The notes under the pieces were generated by a model. The model made no database searches and had not been told where the DNA came from. It was given only the letters and a program-made list of their open reading frames with translations. Made by a program: the position numbers and the translations under genes. From Euglena gracilis (taxonomy: Eukaryota > Euglenida > Euglenophyceae > Euglenales): a stretch of 64,000 bases of DNA. The DNA lies in NCBI GenBank assembly GCA_039621445.1, contig CP154956.1:34755437-34819436 (forward strand), in the 5' to 3' direction. This document shows, piece by piece, positions 51,421 to 60,593 of the stretch; within the stretch, counting starts at the first letter, position 1, and each line of letters opens with the position of its first letter.

Positions 51421-51835
51421 GTATGTAAGGTAGGGGGGAAGCCCGGGGTATTCTTTTCCTAATGAGATTTTTTAAGCCCCCCCCCCCTTTGACTGTTTGG
51501 GGTGTCTGGCAGAGGGAAAAAGAGCAGTGAGATTTGGGAATTGTCTGTGTGATTTGCGTGTTATTTGGAGAAATTTGAAGGTAATTTGAAGGTAATTTGA
51601 ACGTAATCTGACCAGGAGACGTCGGATGGTACAATTCCAAAACAGGTAAAATGTAATATGTATCGGTTCGGAATTGTGAGCTGATTACGGATCTGATACT
51701 GTGAAATGTTGATACTACAGTTTCTGTGGGTGCGCATCATCGGAAAGGTCAGTAGGAATCAGCAAAACAGCCCAGCGCGACGTACCAGCCACGTGGCAAT
51801 CAATAATGTTTTTCTTTCAGACATATATACAACAA

Positions 51836-52277
51836 TGCTGGGTATCAAACAGGAGGTGGAGGAATACCAATGGGATGGTGAGAGCATGGTGTGTGTGTTT
51901 TTTTGTTCATCTGTTTCTGATTATCATTTTTGCCTGTAGGTGCAAGTTGCCCATCAAACAGCAGAGTTGCCTGGTTTAGAGGTAGAGCCCCTTTACTAAC
52001 CAAAGTCAGAGCCCCACAGAACAGAGTCTCGCAGCACGCCGAAGGGACCCGCGGCGGTGCGGTGGACGCCACCGACCCCTCCCCTCCAGCCCAAGAAACC
52101 CCGGCAGCCTCTGCCCCTGTTGCAGCCCAAGCCCCAGGCCCAGCCCCTGCTGCAGCCCAAGCCCCAGGCCCAGCCCCTGCTGCAGCCCAAGCCCCAGGCC
52201 CAGCCACTGCCACAGCCCAAGCCCAAGCCCCAGCCACAGCCCAAGCCCCAGGCCATGCTCAGCATTACGGGGTGTAA
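51836..52277 (+). CDS. Spliced small gene with Ala/Pro repeats
   Basis: Exon 51836-51877 (MLGIKQEVEEYQWD) joins, after removal of a 62-base GT...AG intron (51878-51939; TTTTTGCCTGTAG acceptor), to 51940-52277 in frame, giving GASCPSNSRVAWFRGRAPLL and then about 4.5 repeats of PAAAQAPGP. The stop (TAA) lies in the first unit of the satellite that follows. Another TTTTTCTTTCAG acceptor precedes the exon at about 51820, so there may be an upstream exon. Function unknown; the whole could also be a mobile-element exon. Confidence 0.4.
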
Positions 52278-52458
52278 TGCTCAGCATTACGGGGTGTAAT
52301 GCTCAGCATTACGGGGTGTAATGCTCAGCATTACGGGGTGTAATGCTCAGCATTACGGGGTGTAATGCTCAGCATTACGGGGTGTGATGCTCAGCATTAC
52401 GGGGTGTAATGCTCAGCATTACGGGGTGTAATGCTCAGCATTACGGGGTGTAATGCTG
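52256..52458 (+). repeat. 22-bp satellite, nine units
   Basis: GCTCAGCATTACGGGGTGTA plus AT, repeated nine times with a single variant (GTGTGATG at 52385). There are no unique spacers, so it is not CRISPR-like. Confidence 0.95.
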
Positions 52459-52597
52459 ATATCTGATTTCAAACCATAAACACTGAGATACCAGAGACCG
52501 CGAGCCAGGTGGGTGAGTGGGTGGCGGTTACAATGTGGATGCTGTGGGAAGGTGTGTGTATTTTTTGATTAATTTTACTCTGTATTTTTTGTTACAG

Positions 52598-52796
52598 TTA
52601 CCACACCCGCTGCTGTTGTCCCACCTCGTGTTCCTCCGTCTGTCCCAGCTGCCGCTGTCCCTTCTGGTGTGCATTTTTTTTTGCAAAAATAAATTTTTTT
52701 TTCCTGCAGGAAGTTCTGATGCTGGCACACGGGTATGCCCACGCCAACCCCGTCGTAGCCCCAGACTATTGGCCAAGAGACAACGACAATTGACAA
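52598..52796 (+). CDS. Possible terminal exons of a spliced gene
   Basis: After TTTTTTGTTACAG (ends about 52597) an exon of about 70 bases reads PAAVVPPRVPPSVPAAAVPS. A 43-base GT...AG gap with TTTTTTCCTGCAG would join it to SSDAGTRVCPRQPRRSPRLL and a stop at about 52796. The product would be Pro/Ala-rich with a basic SPRLLAKRQRQ tail. It may be the 3' part of the gene at 51836 or separate. The splice sites are by eye only. Confidence 0.3.
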
Positions 52797-52894
52797 TTGA
52801 CAATTGATTATCCAGATGCCATTATCCATCCCAAATGACATTATCTATCTTTTTCAATCATTCTTTTTTTGGGTTTGTTTGCAAGATCAAGACC

Positions 52895-53280
52895 AAAAAA
52901 AAATAAGTTGAAATTTTTTTTGACCAAAAGTGTTTTTTATGGCAAAACAGGACATTTTCTCGAAAAAAATTTTTTGCCCCCCCCCCGAAAAAAAATACAA
53001 GTCGAAAAAAATTTTTTTTGAAAATTTTTTTTGACCAAAAGTGTTTTTTATGATAAAGCGGGACATTTTCTCGAAAAAAAAATTTTTGCCCCCCCCCCGA
53101 AAAAAAATACAAGTCGAAATTTTTTTTGAAAATTTTTTTTGACCAAAAGTGTTTTTTATAACAAAGCGGGACATTTTCTCGAAAAAAATTTTTTCCCCCC
53201 CCCCCCCGAAAATTTTTTTTGACAAAGCACCTGGGTGCCAGGAGCCAAATAAATTTTTTTTTCAGAAAAAAAGTCGTTAT
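52895..53280. repeat. ~110-bp A/T-rich tandem repeat
   Basis: Three to four units of TTTGACCAAAAGTGTTTTTT, GGGACATTTTCTCGAAAAAA, a C-run, and AATACAAGTCGAAA. Open frames on the minus strand (FFRGGGKNFF type) are repeat translations. Bases 53280-53460 have no gene. Confidence 0.9.
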
Positions 53281-53467
53281 TACTGAAGACGGGAGGGAAA
53301 TTTTTGTTGAACAACCCTCACTCGTGGGGAGCAGCCAAAGCGTGCTCCCCCCTCACCTCGCTCACTGCCACCACGCCACGCTCCCTCTGACCCTCGGTGC
53401 TCCCTCGTTCGCTGCCTTCCTTCTTTTTTTGGCGCCCTGACCCCTTTGCCCTATACGGCTCGCTCAG

Positions 53468-53764
53468 GCCACGGAGACGTCGGCCCCCTTCCTCCTCGGG
53501 AGGGAGGAGGTCTACGCCGACCTGTGGGAGCGCCACCGCCCCCACAAAAACTCCTACGCCCGGAACGAGGCCGGGGAGCGGGTGGTGGCTTCCCGCACGT
53601 TCGTGCGCCGGGGCATGGCCGACGCCGAGGAGTGGTGTTTCTTCTGCCTCTCCCAACACCTGACCTGCCGGGACCACGAGGTGGTCGTCCGGGGCGGCCG
53701 GACGGGCCTCCGGGCCTACGTCGCCCGGGCCTGCCGCAACGGCTTGGACCCGGATTACGATTGA
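53468..53764 (+). CDS. Small Cys/His protein of the virus-like block
   Basis: Open from a TGA at 53438; protein-like from 53468 (SAPFLLGREEVYADLWERHR) to the stop at 53764, with a possible splice acceptor GCTCGCTCAG just before. The only in-frame ATG is at 53615. It holds WCFFCLSQHLTCRDHE, a Cys-x2-Cys...Cys..His group that could bind zinc. GC-rich third positions like the genes to its right. No family recognised; the 5' end is uncertain. Confidence 0.45.
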   Translation, partial: ATETSAPFLLGREEVYADLWERHRPHKNSYARNEAGERVVASRTFVRRGMADAEEWCFFCLSQHLTCRDHEVVVRGGRTGLRAYVARACRNGLDPDYD

Positions 53765-53847
53765 CCTTTGTTTCCTGACCCGCCTTCATTCCGACGCACC
53801 GCCGCCGCCCGGGGCGGAACGGGCCGCCCACGGCACGCACTACCATT

Positions 53848-53924
53848 GCCCCCGCCCCCCGGCCGAGTGGTCCCCTGCGGCGCCGTCTACGCGAGCGACC
53901 CGGGTTCGAACCCCGGTCGGGGAC
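53848..53924 (+). tRNA. tRNA-like segment (tRNA relic or SINE head)
   Basis: Contains a B-box/T-arm (CCGGGTTCGAACCCCGG at 53900-53916, perfect stem) and an A-box-like GGCCGAGTGG (53861-53870), the spacing of a Leu/Ser-type tRNA. The outer stem pairs only imperfectly (CCGCCCC with GGGGACGG) and I cannot place an anticodon loop with a U33 equivalent. It is probably a tRNA-derived sequence rather than a working tRNA. Confidence 0.35.
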
Positions 53925-54061
53925 GGAGGTACTCCCAGACCGTCCCATTCCGGGTCGAAAAAAATAAACATAGGCTGTGCTCTGGATCCACCGTGAGGGG
54001 CTCGTGACAGCCCCGTCTCTTGGACGGATGGTCCACGAATAATAACACCACCGCTCCCCCA

Positions 54062-54316
54062 CACACGGTGTGTACGCCGCGCGCCCCGTGCAGTTGGACG
54101 CCGAGTTCGACGACGAGGACTACGACGCTGCCGTACGCGCCCCACCCGCGCGCCGCGCGCACACCGCAACACGAACGGAGAATGGGTGTGTGTTCCCCAA
54201 CGGATCATCAGCCGTCCACCCCGCACAGGGGGCAGCCTATCGTGGAACGGTCTGGGGGTTTTTTGTGTTTAATTTCTTTTTGCCCGCAGGCTTTTCGTCC
54301 CCGTTTTCCTCCCGCG
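54062..54316 (+). CDS. Small acidic ORF with a possible intron downstream
   Basis: In the frame starting GTG at 54070, protein-like sequence (VQLDAEFDDEDYDAAVRAPP) runs to about 54245 (AAYRGTVW). A T-rich tract ending TTTTTGCCCGCAG (about 54292) follows, a good 3' splice site, just before the ATG at 54317. So this may be a 5' exon. No domain; no ATG start visible in the exon itself. Confidence 0.35.
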
Positions 54317-54572
54317 ATGCTGAATTTCCACGGCCTGGAGATCCCCGCGGCGCAGCCGGCGGGGGACGACTGGTTCTGGACCGCCGACGACACCCAGCCG
54401 GCGACCCTGCCACCGCCGCGACCGGCACCGGGGGCCCCGGCGCCGCGGAGCCCCGCGACCTGCCGGGTGGTGCTGCGCGGGGTGAAGCGGCAGCGCCGCG
54501 GGCCGCCGGCGCGCATCCCCACGGAGGTGTGGGTACACCGGGTGCTGGTTGTCGGCGGTGTTCACCGCGGAC
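54317..54572 (+). CDS. N-terminal Pro-rich segment, likely joined to the next ORF
   Basis: ATG at 54317: MLNFHGLEIPAAQPAGDDWF, then a Pro/Ala-rich linker and CRVVLRGVKRQRRGPPARIP. The frame stays open far into the next gene but loses protein character near 54545, where the following gene's frame (with SAVFTADM before its first ATG) takes over. A one-base shift would fuse the two into a single protein of about 300 residues. Confidence 0.4.
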
Positions 54573-55220
54573 ATGCTGCAGCGGCTGCGCGTCCTGGCTT
54601 CCGGTGGCACCGCGGGGGGCGGCTCCGTGGACCTGGGTCCGGTGAACAGTGCCGTGTCCGACCTCCAGAAACAGGTCAGCCAGCTCAGCAGCCAGGTCAG
54701 CCAACTCATCAGCCAGGTCAGTTCCCTTTCCGGCCAGGTGGGTCAGCTCAGCAGCGGGAGCGGCAACCAGCTGACGGCCAGCACCGTGAAGGGGTGGATC
54801 CTGGGGGCGGGCCTGACGCGGCCCGTGGCCGTGCTCAGCGGCTCGGCCACCATGGACGCCACCGCGTGGCAGAGCTGGATCATGCTCAACGGCGACCGGG
54901 GCACCCTGACCCTCGGGGCGCACACGTCGGGCGGGACCACCATGGCCCTCGCCAACTTCTGGACGGACCGCGTGCCGAACCAGTTTCCCTTTGCCCCCGC
55001 CAACTGGGGCAACGACGCCGCGCCCAGCGGGGCGTGGACGCTGATCTGCAACATCGGGGGCAGCGCCTGGAACATCGCCCTGCCGGCGGGGACCTCGGGC
55101 AAGAACTCCGCGGGGAACTACATCGGCGGCGCACAGACGGATTCCCTTGCCGTGGGGAAAATGGCCTTCGTGATGTGCTGGGCCAAGGACATGCCCGGTT
55201 TCTTCTACTGGGCGTTTTAA
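54573..55220 (+). CDS. Fibre-like protein with coiled-coil stalk and globular head
   Basis: First ATG at 54573, 215 residues. Residues 22-65 are a regular heptad stalk (LQKQVSQLSSQVSQLISQV), typical of trimeric fibres. Residues 75-215 look globular (WILGAGLTRPVAVLSGSATM ... TLICNIGGSAWNIALPAG ... CWAKDMPGFFYWAF), an arrangement common for virus or phage attachment proteins. The stop lies four bases before the ATG of the next fibre-like gene. Function inferred from architecture only. Confidence 0.55.
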   Translation: MLQRLRVLASGGTAGGGSVDLGPVNSAVSDLQKQVSQLSSQVSQLISQVSSLSGQVGQLSSGSGNQLTASTVKGWILGAGLTRPVAVLSGSATMDATAWQSWIMLNGDRGTLTLGAHTSGGTTMALANFWTDRVPNQFPFAPANWGNDAAPSGAWTLICNIGGSAWNIALPAGTSGKNSAGNYIGGAQTDSLAVGKMAFVMCWAKDMPGFFYWAF

Positions 55221-55224
55221 AAAA

Positions 55225-57716
55225 ATGTACGGTGTTGGATACTTCGTGGACACAGCGGCCATGGACGAGGTGCGGCGGCAGCTCGCGCAGTTGCAGACGT
55301 CGGTCACCACCCTCAGTACGTCGGGGACGGCGCCCCTGGCGGTGGACCTCTCGGCCTACGCCACGACCGCGGCCGTCACCGCGCGGCTGGCGGACTACCT
55401 CACGGCGGCCGCCGCCGCGGCCACCTACGCCACCAAATCCGCCCTGGAGGCGCTGTCGGGCACCGTGACCACGGTGAGCAACAGTCTGGGCGGTTTTCTG
55501 ACCAAAACGGAGGCGGCGGCCACCTACGCCACCAAGACCGCCCTGGAGGCATTGTCGGGAACGGTCAGCAATGCACTGGGAAATTTCCTGACCAAAGCGG
55601 ATGCCACATCCACCTACGCCACGCTGACCGCCCTGAAGGCGCTCTCGGACACAGGGATGGCGGGGGGATTTAAATCCCCCCCGATTTAAATCGCCTAGAA
55701 ATTAGGGGTTTTAAATCGGGGGGGAGTTCAATCGTTTTTTATACGCACGTTTTTTTTAGGGGGTGGGTTGGGGGGGGCTTTTGTGTATTGGTGGGGGGTA
55801 CGGGAAAGTGGTGGGGTTGGCTGGACGCACGCGGGGGTCTGACGCGGCCGCGCAAGTCTTTTATTGTCGAAAACACTTCGCCCAATGTGTAAACTTTCGA
55901 GCCCACCTAAATGTTGCCGCGAAAGGCAACTCCGCTCGCCGACAGGACCTTCTGGGTCTTACCCCGGCCAAACACCAGCCGACGGGGGGAAACTCCTTTT
56001 GGTGCAGACAAAAAAAGAAGACGGCCTATCAGTTGAATGTCTTTTTGTGAAGACCAGCATTGACAAACAGGGGGGGACAGTTTTCGGCAGCACAGGGCAG
56101 TTTTGAGGCCCACAGGGGGGGGGGGACAGTTTTGGGCACAGGGGGGGGTGGAGTGGGGGGGACAGTATTGGCAATAGGGGGGTTTTGTGCCACAAGGTTT
56201 GTGCAACAACCAACTGCAAAAAACTGGTCCCAAAAGTTTTTGCCACAGCTACTGCAAAAACTAGCCTGCACAGCCAACTGTAACATCTTGCTCCGAAAAG
56301 TTTTTTGTCACAGCATGGTGCCCAACTGTGGCACACAGGCTCACCTCCCTTGACCAAAACCCAAAAAATTGACCCCACAAAAACTGGACACCTGTGGACC
56401 AAAACTGGCCAACACACTAAAATTGCCCCCACCTGTGCAACAATCCAGGCTGAAAAACTTTCTTTCAGGAAAAAAATGGTCACCAACATGTGCAAATCTG
56501 GACCCATTCATGCTGGCCAAATCCACCTGCCCCATTTGCCCCTGATTTGCCCATTGACATAAAACCACATGATACGCATTACTTTCTTTTCCAGACAAAG
56601 CACAGAAAAGACAAAAACATGCCAGCAAAGCAGTTTAGAAACCACCAAATAACTTCAAGTTCATCCTTCTCCCAGGAAGACGGTATCCAGCACCAACAAT
56701 TGAAATTCGTCCTTCCGCAGTGAGACCGTCTCCAGCATCACACCTGTGGGGGAAACAAACTGCACGCACAGAACTACCACTGGGATGCACACCAGTTCAC
56801 AGCCACATCCTTGAATGAAACACAGCTGGGGGACTTCTTTTGCCTGCACCAGCAGGACTTCTTCTACCTCTCCACCAGGAAGTCCACTTCTGCCTGCACC
56901 AGCAGGACTTGTAAGTTGTAAACTTGAACCATTGAACTTGAACTTCGAACTTGATCGAACTCGGCCTTGACAGCAGCTTGTAAACCAACAAGGGGCCAGA
57001 TGTCCGCCATATTTTATGCTAAAAAAGAGGCACTGAAAAACAGACAAATAAAAAATACACTGATAAAATCCTAATTCAAAATCGCGAGTGATGGCGGATA
57101 ATAATCGACGTTTTTCGACGTTTGTCCAAAATTCTTGAGGGATTTAAATCGGGTGTCCAAAATTACCTGATTTAAATCGCTTTTTGACAATCCCTGCTCG
57201 GACACCATGGCGTCCCTGCCCACCAACCAGGCGGGTGGGGGGCGCGAAATCCGCATGGCCTACGGCGTCAATTCCGGTCAGGGTGGATTCGGTGTGCACT
57301 GGCGGTTGTTGGAAAACGGCACGGGACTCGTCCACGACAACTCGGGGAGTCCAAATTTCTCCAACGGGACGAAATCGAGGCTGATCGTGAACGTCAAATG
57401 GACGCTCTCGTTCCAACCAACAGGTGACGGATATCGCGCCGCGCTGTTGTACTTCTATCCACAAGACACGACCGCATTGCGGAAGGTGGTGGGCTACGCT
57501 TACCACTATCATCAACACGACGACGGCAACGGGTCCAGTCTGTCGTCCAACGCTACGTTTCCGTTGGAACCCGGTGGCGGTTTCCACATCGCGTGCCGGG
57601 GCACACTGATCACCAACGCGGATGCCGCCAACCCGTACGTACCGGAGCTTTCATTCTACGATCCGATGGCCCGGTACCCGGGAACAATCACCATACTGGC
57701 CATGCCAGAGGTGTAA
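55225..57716 (+). pseudogene. Second fibre-like gene, split by a hAT-type transposon
   Basis: The 5' part (55225-55651) encodes a short N-terminus, a coiled coil and three Ala-rich repeats of the kind YATKTALEALSGTVS and FLTKTEAAA, typical of trimeric shafts. The transposon 55652-57196 follows. The 3' part, from 57205, starts with the bases that complete the codon and runs in frame to 57716, encoding a 169-residue Gly/aromatic-rich domain (NVKWTLSFQPTGDGYRAAL ... TITILAMPEV) that looks like a beta-sandwich head. Without the insert the gene would encode about 312 residues. The ATG at 57207 could start the head alone. Confidence 0.65.
55652..57196 (+). mobile_element. Non-autonomous hAT-type transposon 1
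   Basis: 1545 bp flanked on both sides by CTCGGACA (55644-55651 and 57197-57204). The ends are CAGGGATGG at the left and CAATCCCTG at the right, imperfect inverted termini of hAT style. GATTTAAATC palindromes lie near both ends. The interior is non-coding and holds a reverse copy of the GAAGTCCTGCTGGTGCAGGC minisatellite (56835-56912) and CTGTGG.CCAAAACTGGCCA units shared with transposon 2. Confidence 0.8.
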
Positions 57717-57729
57717 CACAACCCGTTGG

Positions 57730-58044
57730 ATGCAACCCCCACCCAACCAACTGGAACACTGGCTGGACGACGCCGCCCAGATGGGCCTGATGCTCTACCG
57801 GATGCGGATGGACTCCCGGTGGCAGCAGCGCGTGGTGCACGCCCCCCAGTTGCCCCCGTACCGACAAACCCCCCCACCCCCGCCACCACCGCCGCATCCC
57901 CCGCCGCACACCCCGGGTGTTGGATCCTTTTTGTACCGCCGCCCGCCAACCCACCGCCCTTGGAGCTCGCCACCGTCCGGTACACCCCCCAACCCGACCT
58001 CCGGTGAATCATGTCGATGTCCGCCGCGTTCAACCCCGAAATGA
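57730..58044 (+). CDS. Small Pro-rich unknown protein
   Basis: ATG at 57730, 14 bases after the fibre gene. The N-terminal 40 residues (LEHWLDDAAQMGLMLYRMRM) look like an amphipathic helix, followed by a poly-Pro tract. After the C-run at about 57880 the neighbouring frame (ending LELATVRYTPQPDLR at 58007, just before the next ATG) looks more protein-like, so a one-base error or frameshift in the C-run is likely. Unknown function. Confidence 0.4.
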   Translation: MQPPPNQLEHWLDDAAQMGLMLYRMRMDSRWQQRVVHAPQLPPYRQTPPPPPPPPHPPPHTPGVGSFLYRRPPTHRPWSSPPSGTPPNPTSGESCRCPPRSTPK

Positions 58045-58343
58045 TCCCGCTCGGCGACCCCGCGGGCGCCGCGGCCACCCGGCCGGGCGGGTGGATCGTC
58101 CGCATGGCCGACGAGGCGGCCTACCTGACCATCATGCTGTACATCTCGGACGCCACCAACTTCACCAGCTTCTTCTACCCCGTGCCGCTGATGATGGCCC
58201 GGGACCCGGTGATCGTCCAGTGCCTGCGGTACGGGATGCAGTTCGCCACGCTGAAGGAGATCCAGCACTGGCTGGAGGCCGTGGGCATCCCAACCCGGCT
58301 GTTCGGTCACTACCTGGCCGGTATCACCGAGCGCGTACTCTGA
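58011..58343 (+). CDS. Unknown 110-residue protein
   Basis: ATGTCGATG start, clean GC-rich frame to TGA. It has a hydrophobic middle (AAYLTIMLYISDATNFTSFF) that is not long enough for a clear membrane helix, and a C-terminal helix (LKEIQHWLEAVGIPTRLFG). Packed between neighbours with 24 bases to the next ATG, as in a compact viral genome. No family recognised. Confidence 0.55.
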   Translation: MSMSAAFNPEMIPLGDPAGAAATRPGGWIVRMADEAAYLTIMLYISDATNFTSFFYPVPLMMARDPVIVQCLRYGMQFATLKEIQHWLEAVGIPTRLFGHYLAGITERVL

Positions 58344-58367
58344 CCGCCACCGCTGTAGGATACTACG

Positions 58368-58843
58368 ATGGACGTCGACGGACCCGCGGTCCGCAGTGAG
58401 CGCTTCAAGCCCTACGACGCGACCACCATCCCGTGGAAGCGCCGGGCCAACATCGGCAACTGGACCGGCGCCCGCCGTCCCCGGTACCCCGTGGTGTGGC
58501 GGCCGTACACCAACAACCCGCACCGTCACATCATCGGGGACCGATCGGTCATCACCCGCATGCACCACACCGGCTATGCCAAGGAGCGCGACGCCCCTTC
58601 TCCCGCTGTCCGCCCGCTCCGCGTTCGACGGTGCGCCCAACGTCCTTCGGAGCGTCCCCGCCCTCGGGGGACGACGCCATTGGCTCTTCGACGAGACCTG
58701 ATGCGCACCACCTCTGGCATCTGACCCGCGCGTGCTGGTTCCACGCCCGCAACTGGCTTCGCCGGATGCAGTGGATCCGCGGCACCTACGTCGAACCCTT
58801 CCTGTACCGTCGCAGCCAACGCTTCGCCCCGCCGCTTCCCTGA
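58368..58843 (+). pseudogene. Unknown basic protein, frameshifted
   Basis: ATG at 58368 (MDVDGPAVRSERFKPYDATT), basic and Trp/Tyr-rich (KRRANIGNWTGARRPRYPVV). After about 58590 better sequence is in the next frame (RSAFDGAPNVLRSVPALGG ... WLFDET, stop 58701) and then in the third frame (HLWHLTRACWFHARNWLRR ... stop 58843). It may be two genes or one with two indels. Function unknown. Confidence 0.4.
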
Positions 58844-59105
58844 CCCGCTCCGCTGCGTCGCTGTACACTCCGCCCCCGCTCCCCGGACACTCGAGACTGA
58901 ACCGCCGCCCGTTGGGCACCAAAGATTCCCCGCCGTTGCTTCGTGCCTCGTCTCTTCGTGTTGATGGAAGGATGGATGGGTCACAATGGTTGTTGCAGGG
59001 GTTTGGGATGGAATTGGGATTGGGATGTCGGGGGAATAATATACAAACAAAAAAAATCAATTTCACCGTTCTCGCACAGATCTCTTGCGACCAACCCGCC
59101 ACAGC
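58844..59105 (+). other. Intergenic, probable 5' region of the polymerase-like gene
   Basis: GC-rich at first, then a short A/T-richer stretch (GGGGGAATAATATACAAACA at 59030-59050) about 60 bases before the ATG at 59106, a place where a promoter could lie. No proven motif; I see no gene. Confidence 0.4.
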
Positions 59106-59227
59106 ATGCAACTCATCAAGCGGAACCGCGACAGCCAGCAGTACCGCGTGGGCGACCTGCGCCTCGGTGCGGGCTCCCAGCTGGTGCAGTTCAGCGTCAT
59201 GGTCCGCAACGCGCCCTCCGACCCGGC

Positions 59228-60593
59228 CAGGGTTGGGCGGGAATTTTCCGAACGGAAATTTCTCGGAGAATTTCTCCTAAAATTTCCCCGGGCCTCGGAA
59301 ATTTTTTTTCCTACATTTTCCGGATAAGCGAAAAAATGTACGACGGCTGACCCATCGGCAAGGCTGAACGTCGCTCTGGGCCGCAACTGATTTGTTAACC
59401 CTGAGTGAAACCCACGTGCCTCACCCAGAACCTTTCTTCCCACCTCACTGTGCAAGCTGTGGCCCAAAACTGGCCACCGTGGCCCAAAAATGTCAACAAC
59501 CTGTGGGCCAAACAATTGCCACCACCTGTGGCCCAAAACTGGTGACCATCCGTGGCCCAAAGCTGGCCACCACCTATGGCCCAAAGCTGGCCACCACCTG
59601 TGGCCCAAAAATGGCCACCACCTGTGGCCCAAAAATGGCCACCACCTGTGGCCCAAAACTGGCCACCACCTGTGGCCCAAAGCTGGCCACCACATGTGGC
59701 CCAAAACTGGTGACCATCTGTGGCCCAAAGCTGGCCCCACCTGTGGCAAAAACTGGCCACCTGTGGCCCCATGGTGCCCAAAATGGCACCATATGTGGCC
59801 CAAAAAGCCCAAAAAGTTTCAGGCCCAATGTGGTGGCCATTTTTGGGCCACAGGCATTGGTCAGTTTTGGGCCACAAATGCTGGCCAGTTTTGGGCCACA
59901 GATGCTGGACAGCTTTGGGGCAGAGATGCTGGACAAGTTTGGGCCACAAATGCTGGCCAGTTTTGGGCCACAGATGCTGGACAGTTTTGGGGTAGAGATG
60001 CTGGACAGTTTTGGGCCAGGTGTGGTGAACAGTTTAAACACCACCCGTGGCCGAAAATTGGCCACTGCCTGACTAAAAAGCGTTCAGAACCTGTGGCTTT
60101 TGGCTTTTCGGGCAAGGACATTTGTGGACAAGCAGAAAAAGAAGGCAAGACACAAAAACAAGTTTCATACCAACTGCAGGGTGCTGACTTAATGTAATAA
60201 ACATTCTCCAGGTAACATGACTTCTGCAAATAAACATTCTGGTGGTTGGCGTCCTTCAGCTTCCCACAAACTGCCACCTTGACTTCTACTCAAAATTGTC
60301 CACTTGAAACCGAAAATCCTGAAGAGCCATCAATTGGCTGGCACTGATGAAATAATGATGCACACCTTGGCCAAACCGATGATTCAATCCGGTCGCTTCA
60401 CGTTGCCTTCCAACAGTCCTCATGACATTCATCCCGGACCTGTGAGAACGGAGAAAAAAAATGAAAAAATTCATAATTCCAATCGCGCATGTGATGTTCG
60501 CGACTGTTGAGTATTAATTCGCAATTTTCCATTTTCCCGTTTTTTCGCAAAGAAAAGAAATAATTGCCCCTGAGGAGAAATTGCCCAACCCTG
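59228..60593 (+). mobile_element. Non-autonomous hAT-type transposon 2
   Basis: 1366 bp with perfect 11-bp inverted ends (CAGGGTTGGGC ... GCCCAACCCTG) and 8-bp target duplication GACCCGGC (59220-59227 and 60594-60601). It has no transposase. The interior is filled by minisatellite and A/T-rich sequence. CAGGGTTGGGC is a typical hAT terminus. Confidence 0.9.
59455..60062. repeat. Head-to-head minisatellite inside transposon 2
   Basis: About 14 units of CTGTGGCCCAAAACTGGCCA (59455-59760), then about eight units in the opposite sense (TTTTGGGCCACAGATGCTGG, 59850-60030). The two halves could form a long imperfect hairpin. Open frames on both strands are repeat translations. Confidence 0.85.

Noticed and set aside
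52256-52458. CRISPR-like array
   Set aside because: Nine 22-bp units follow each other with no unique spacers. It is a simple satellite in eukaryotic DNA.
54020-55468. 482-codon frame across the first fibre-like gene
   Set aside because: Only its 54317-54545 part looks like protein. Beyond that it is the out-of-frame Arg/Gly/Pro-rich shadow of the fibre-like ORF.
59392-60197. Frames of 184-235 codons on both strands in the transposon interior
   Set aside because: They translate the CTGTGGCCCAAAACTGGCCA minisatellite (GPKLATTC, WATGGGQ) and are not genes.
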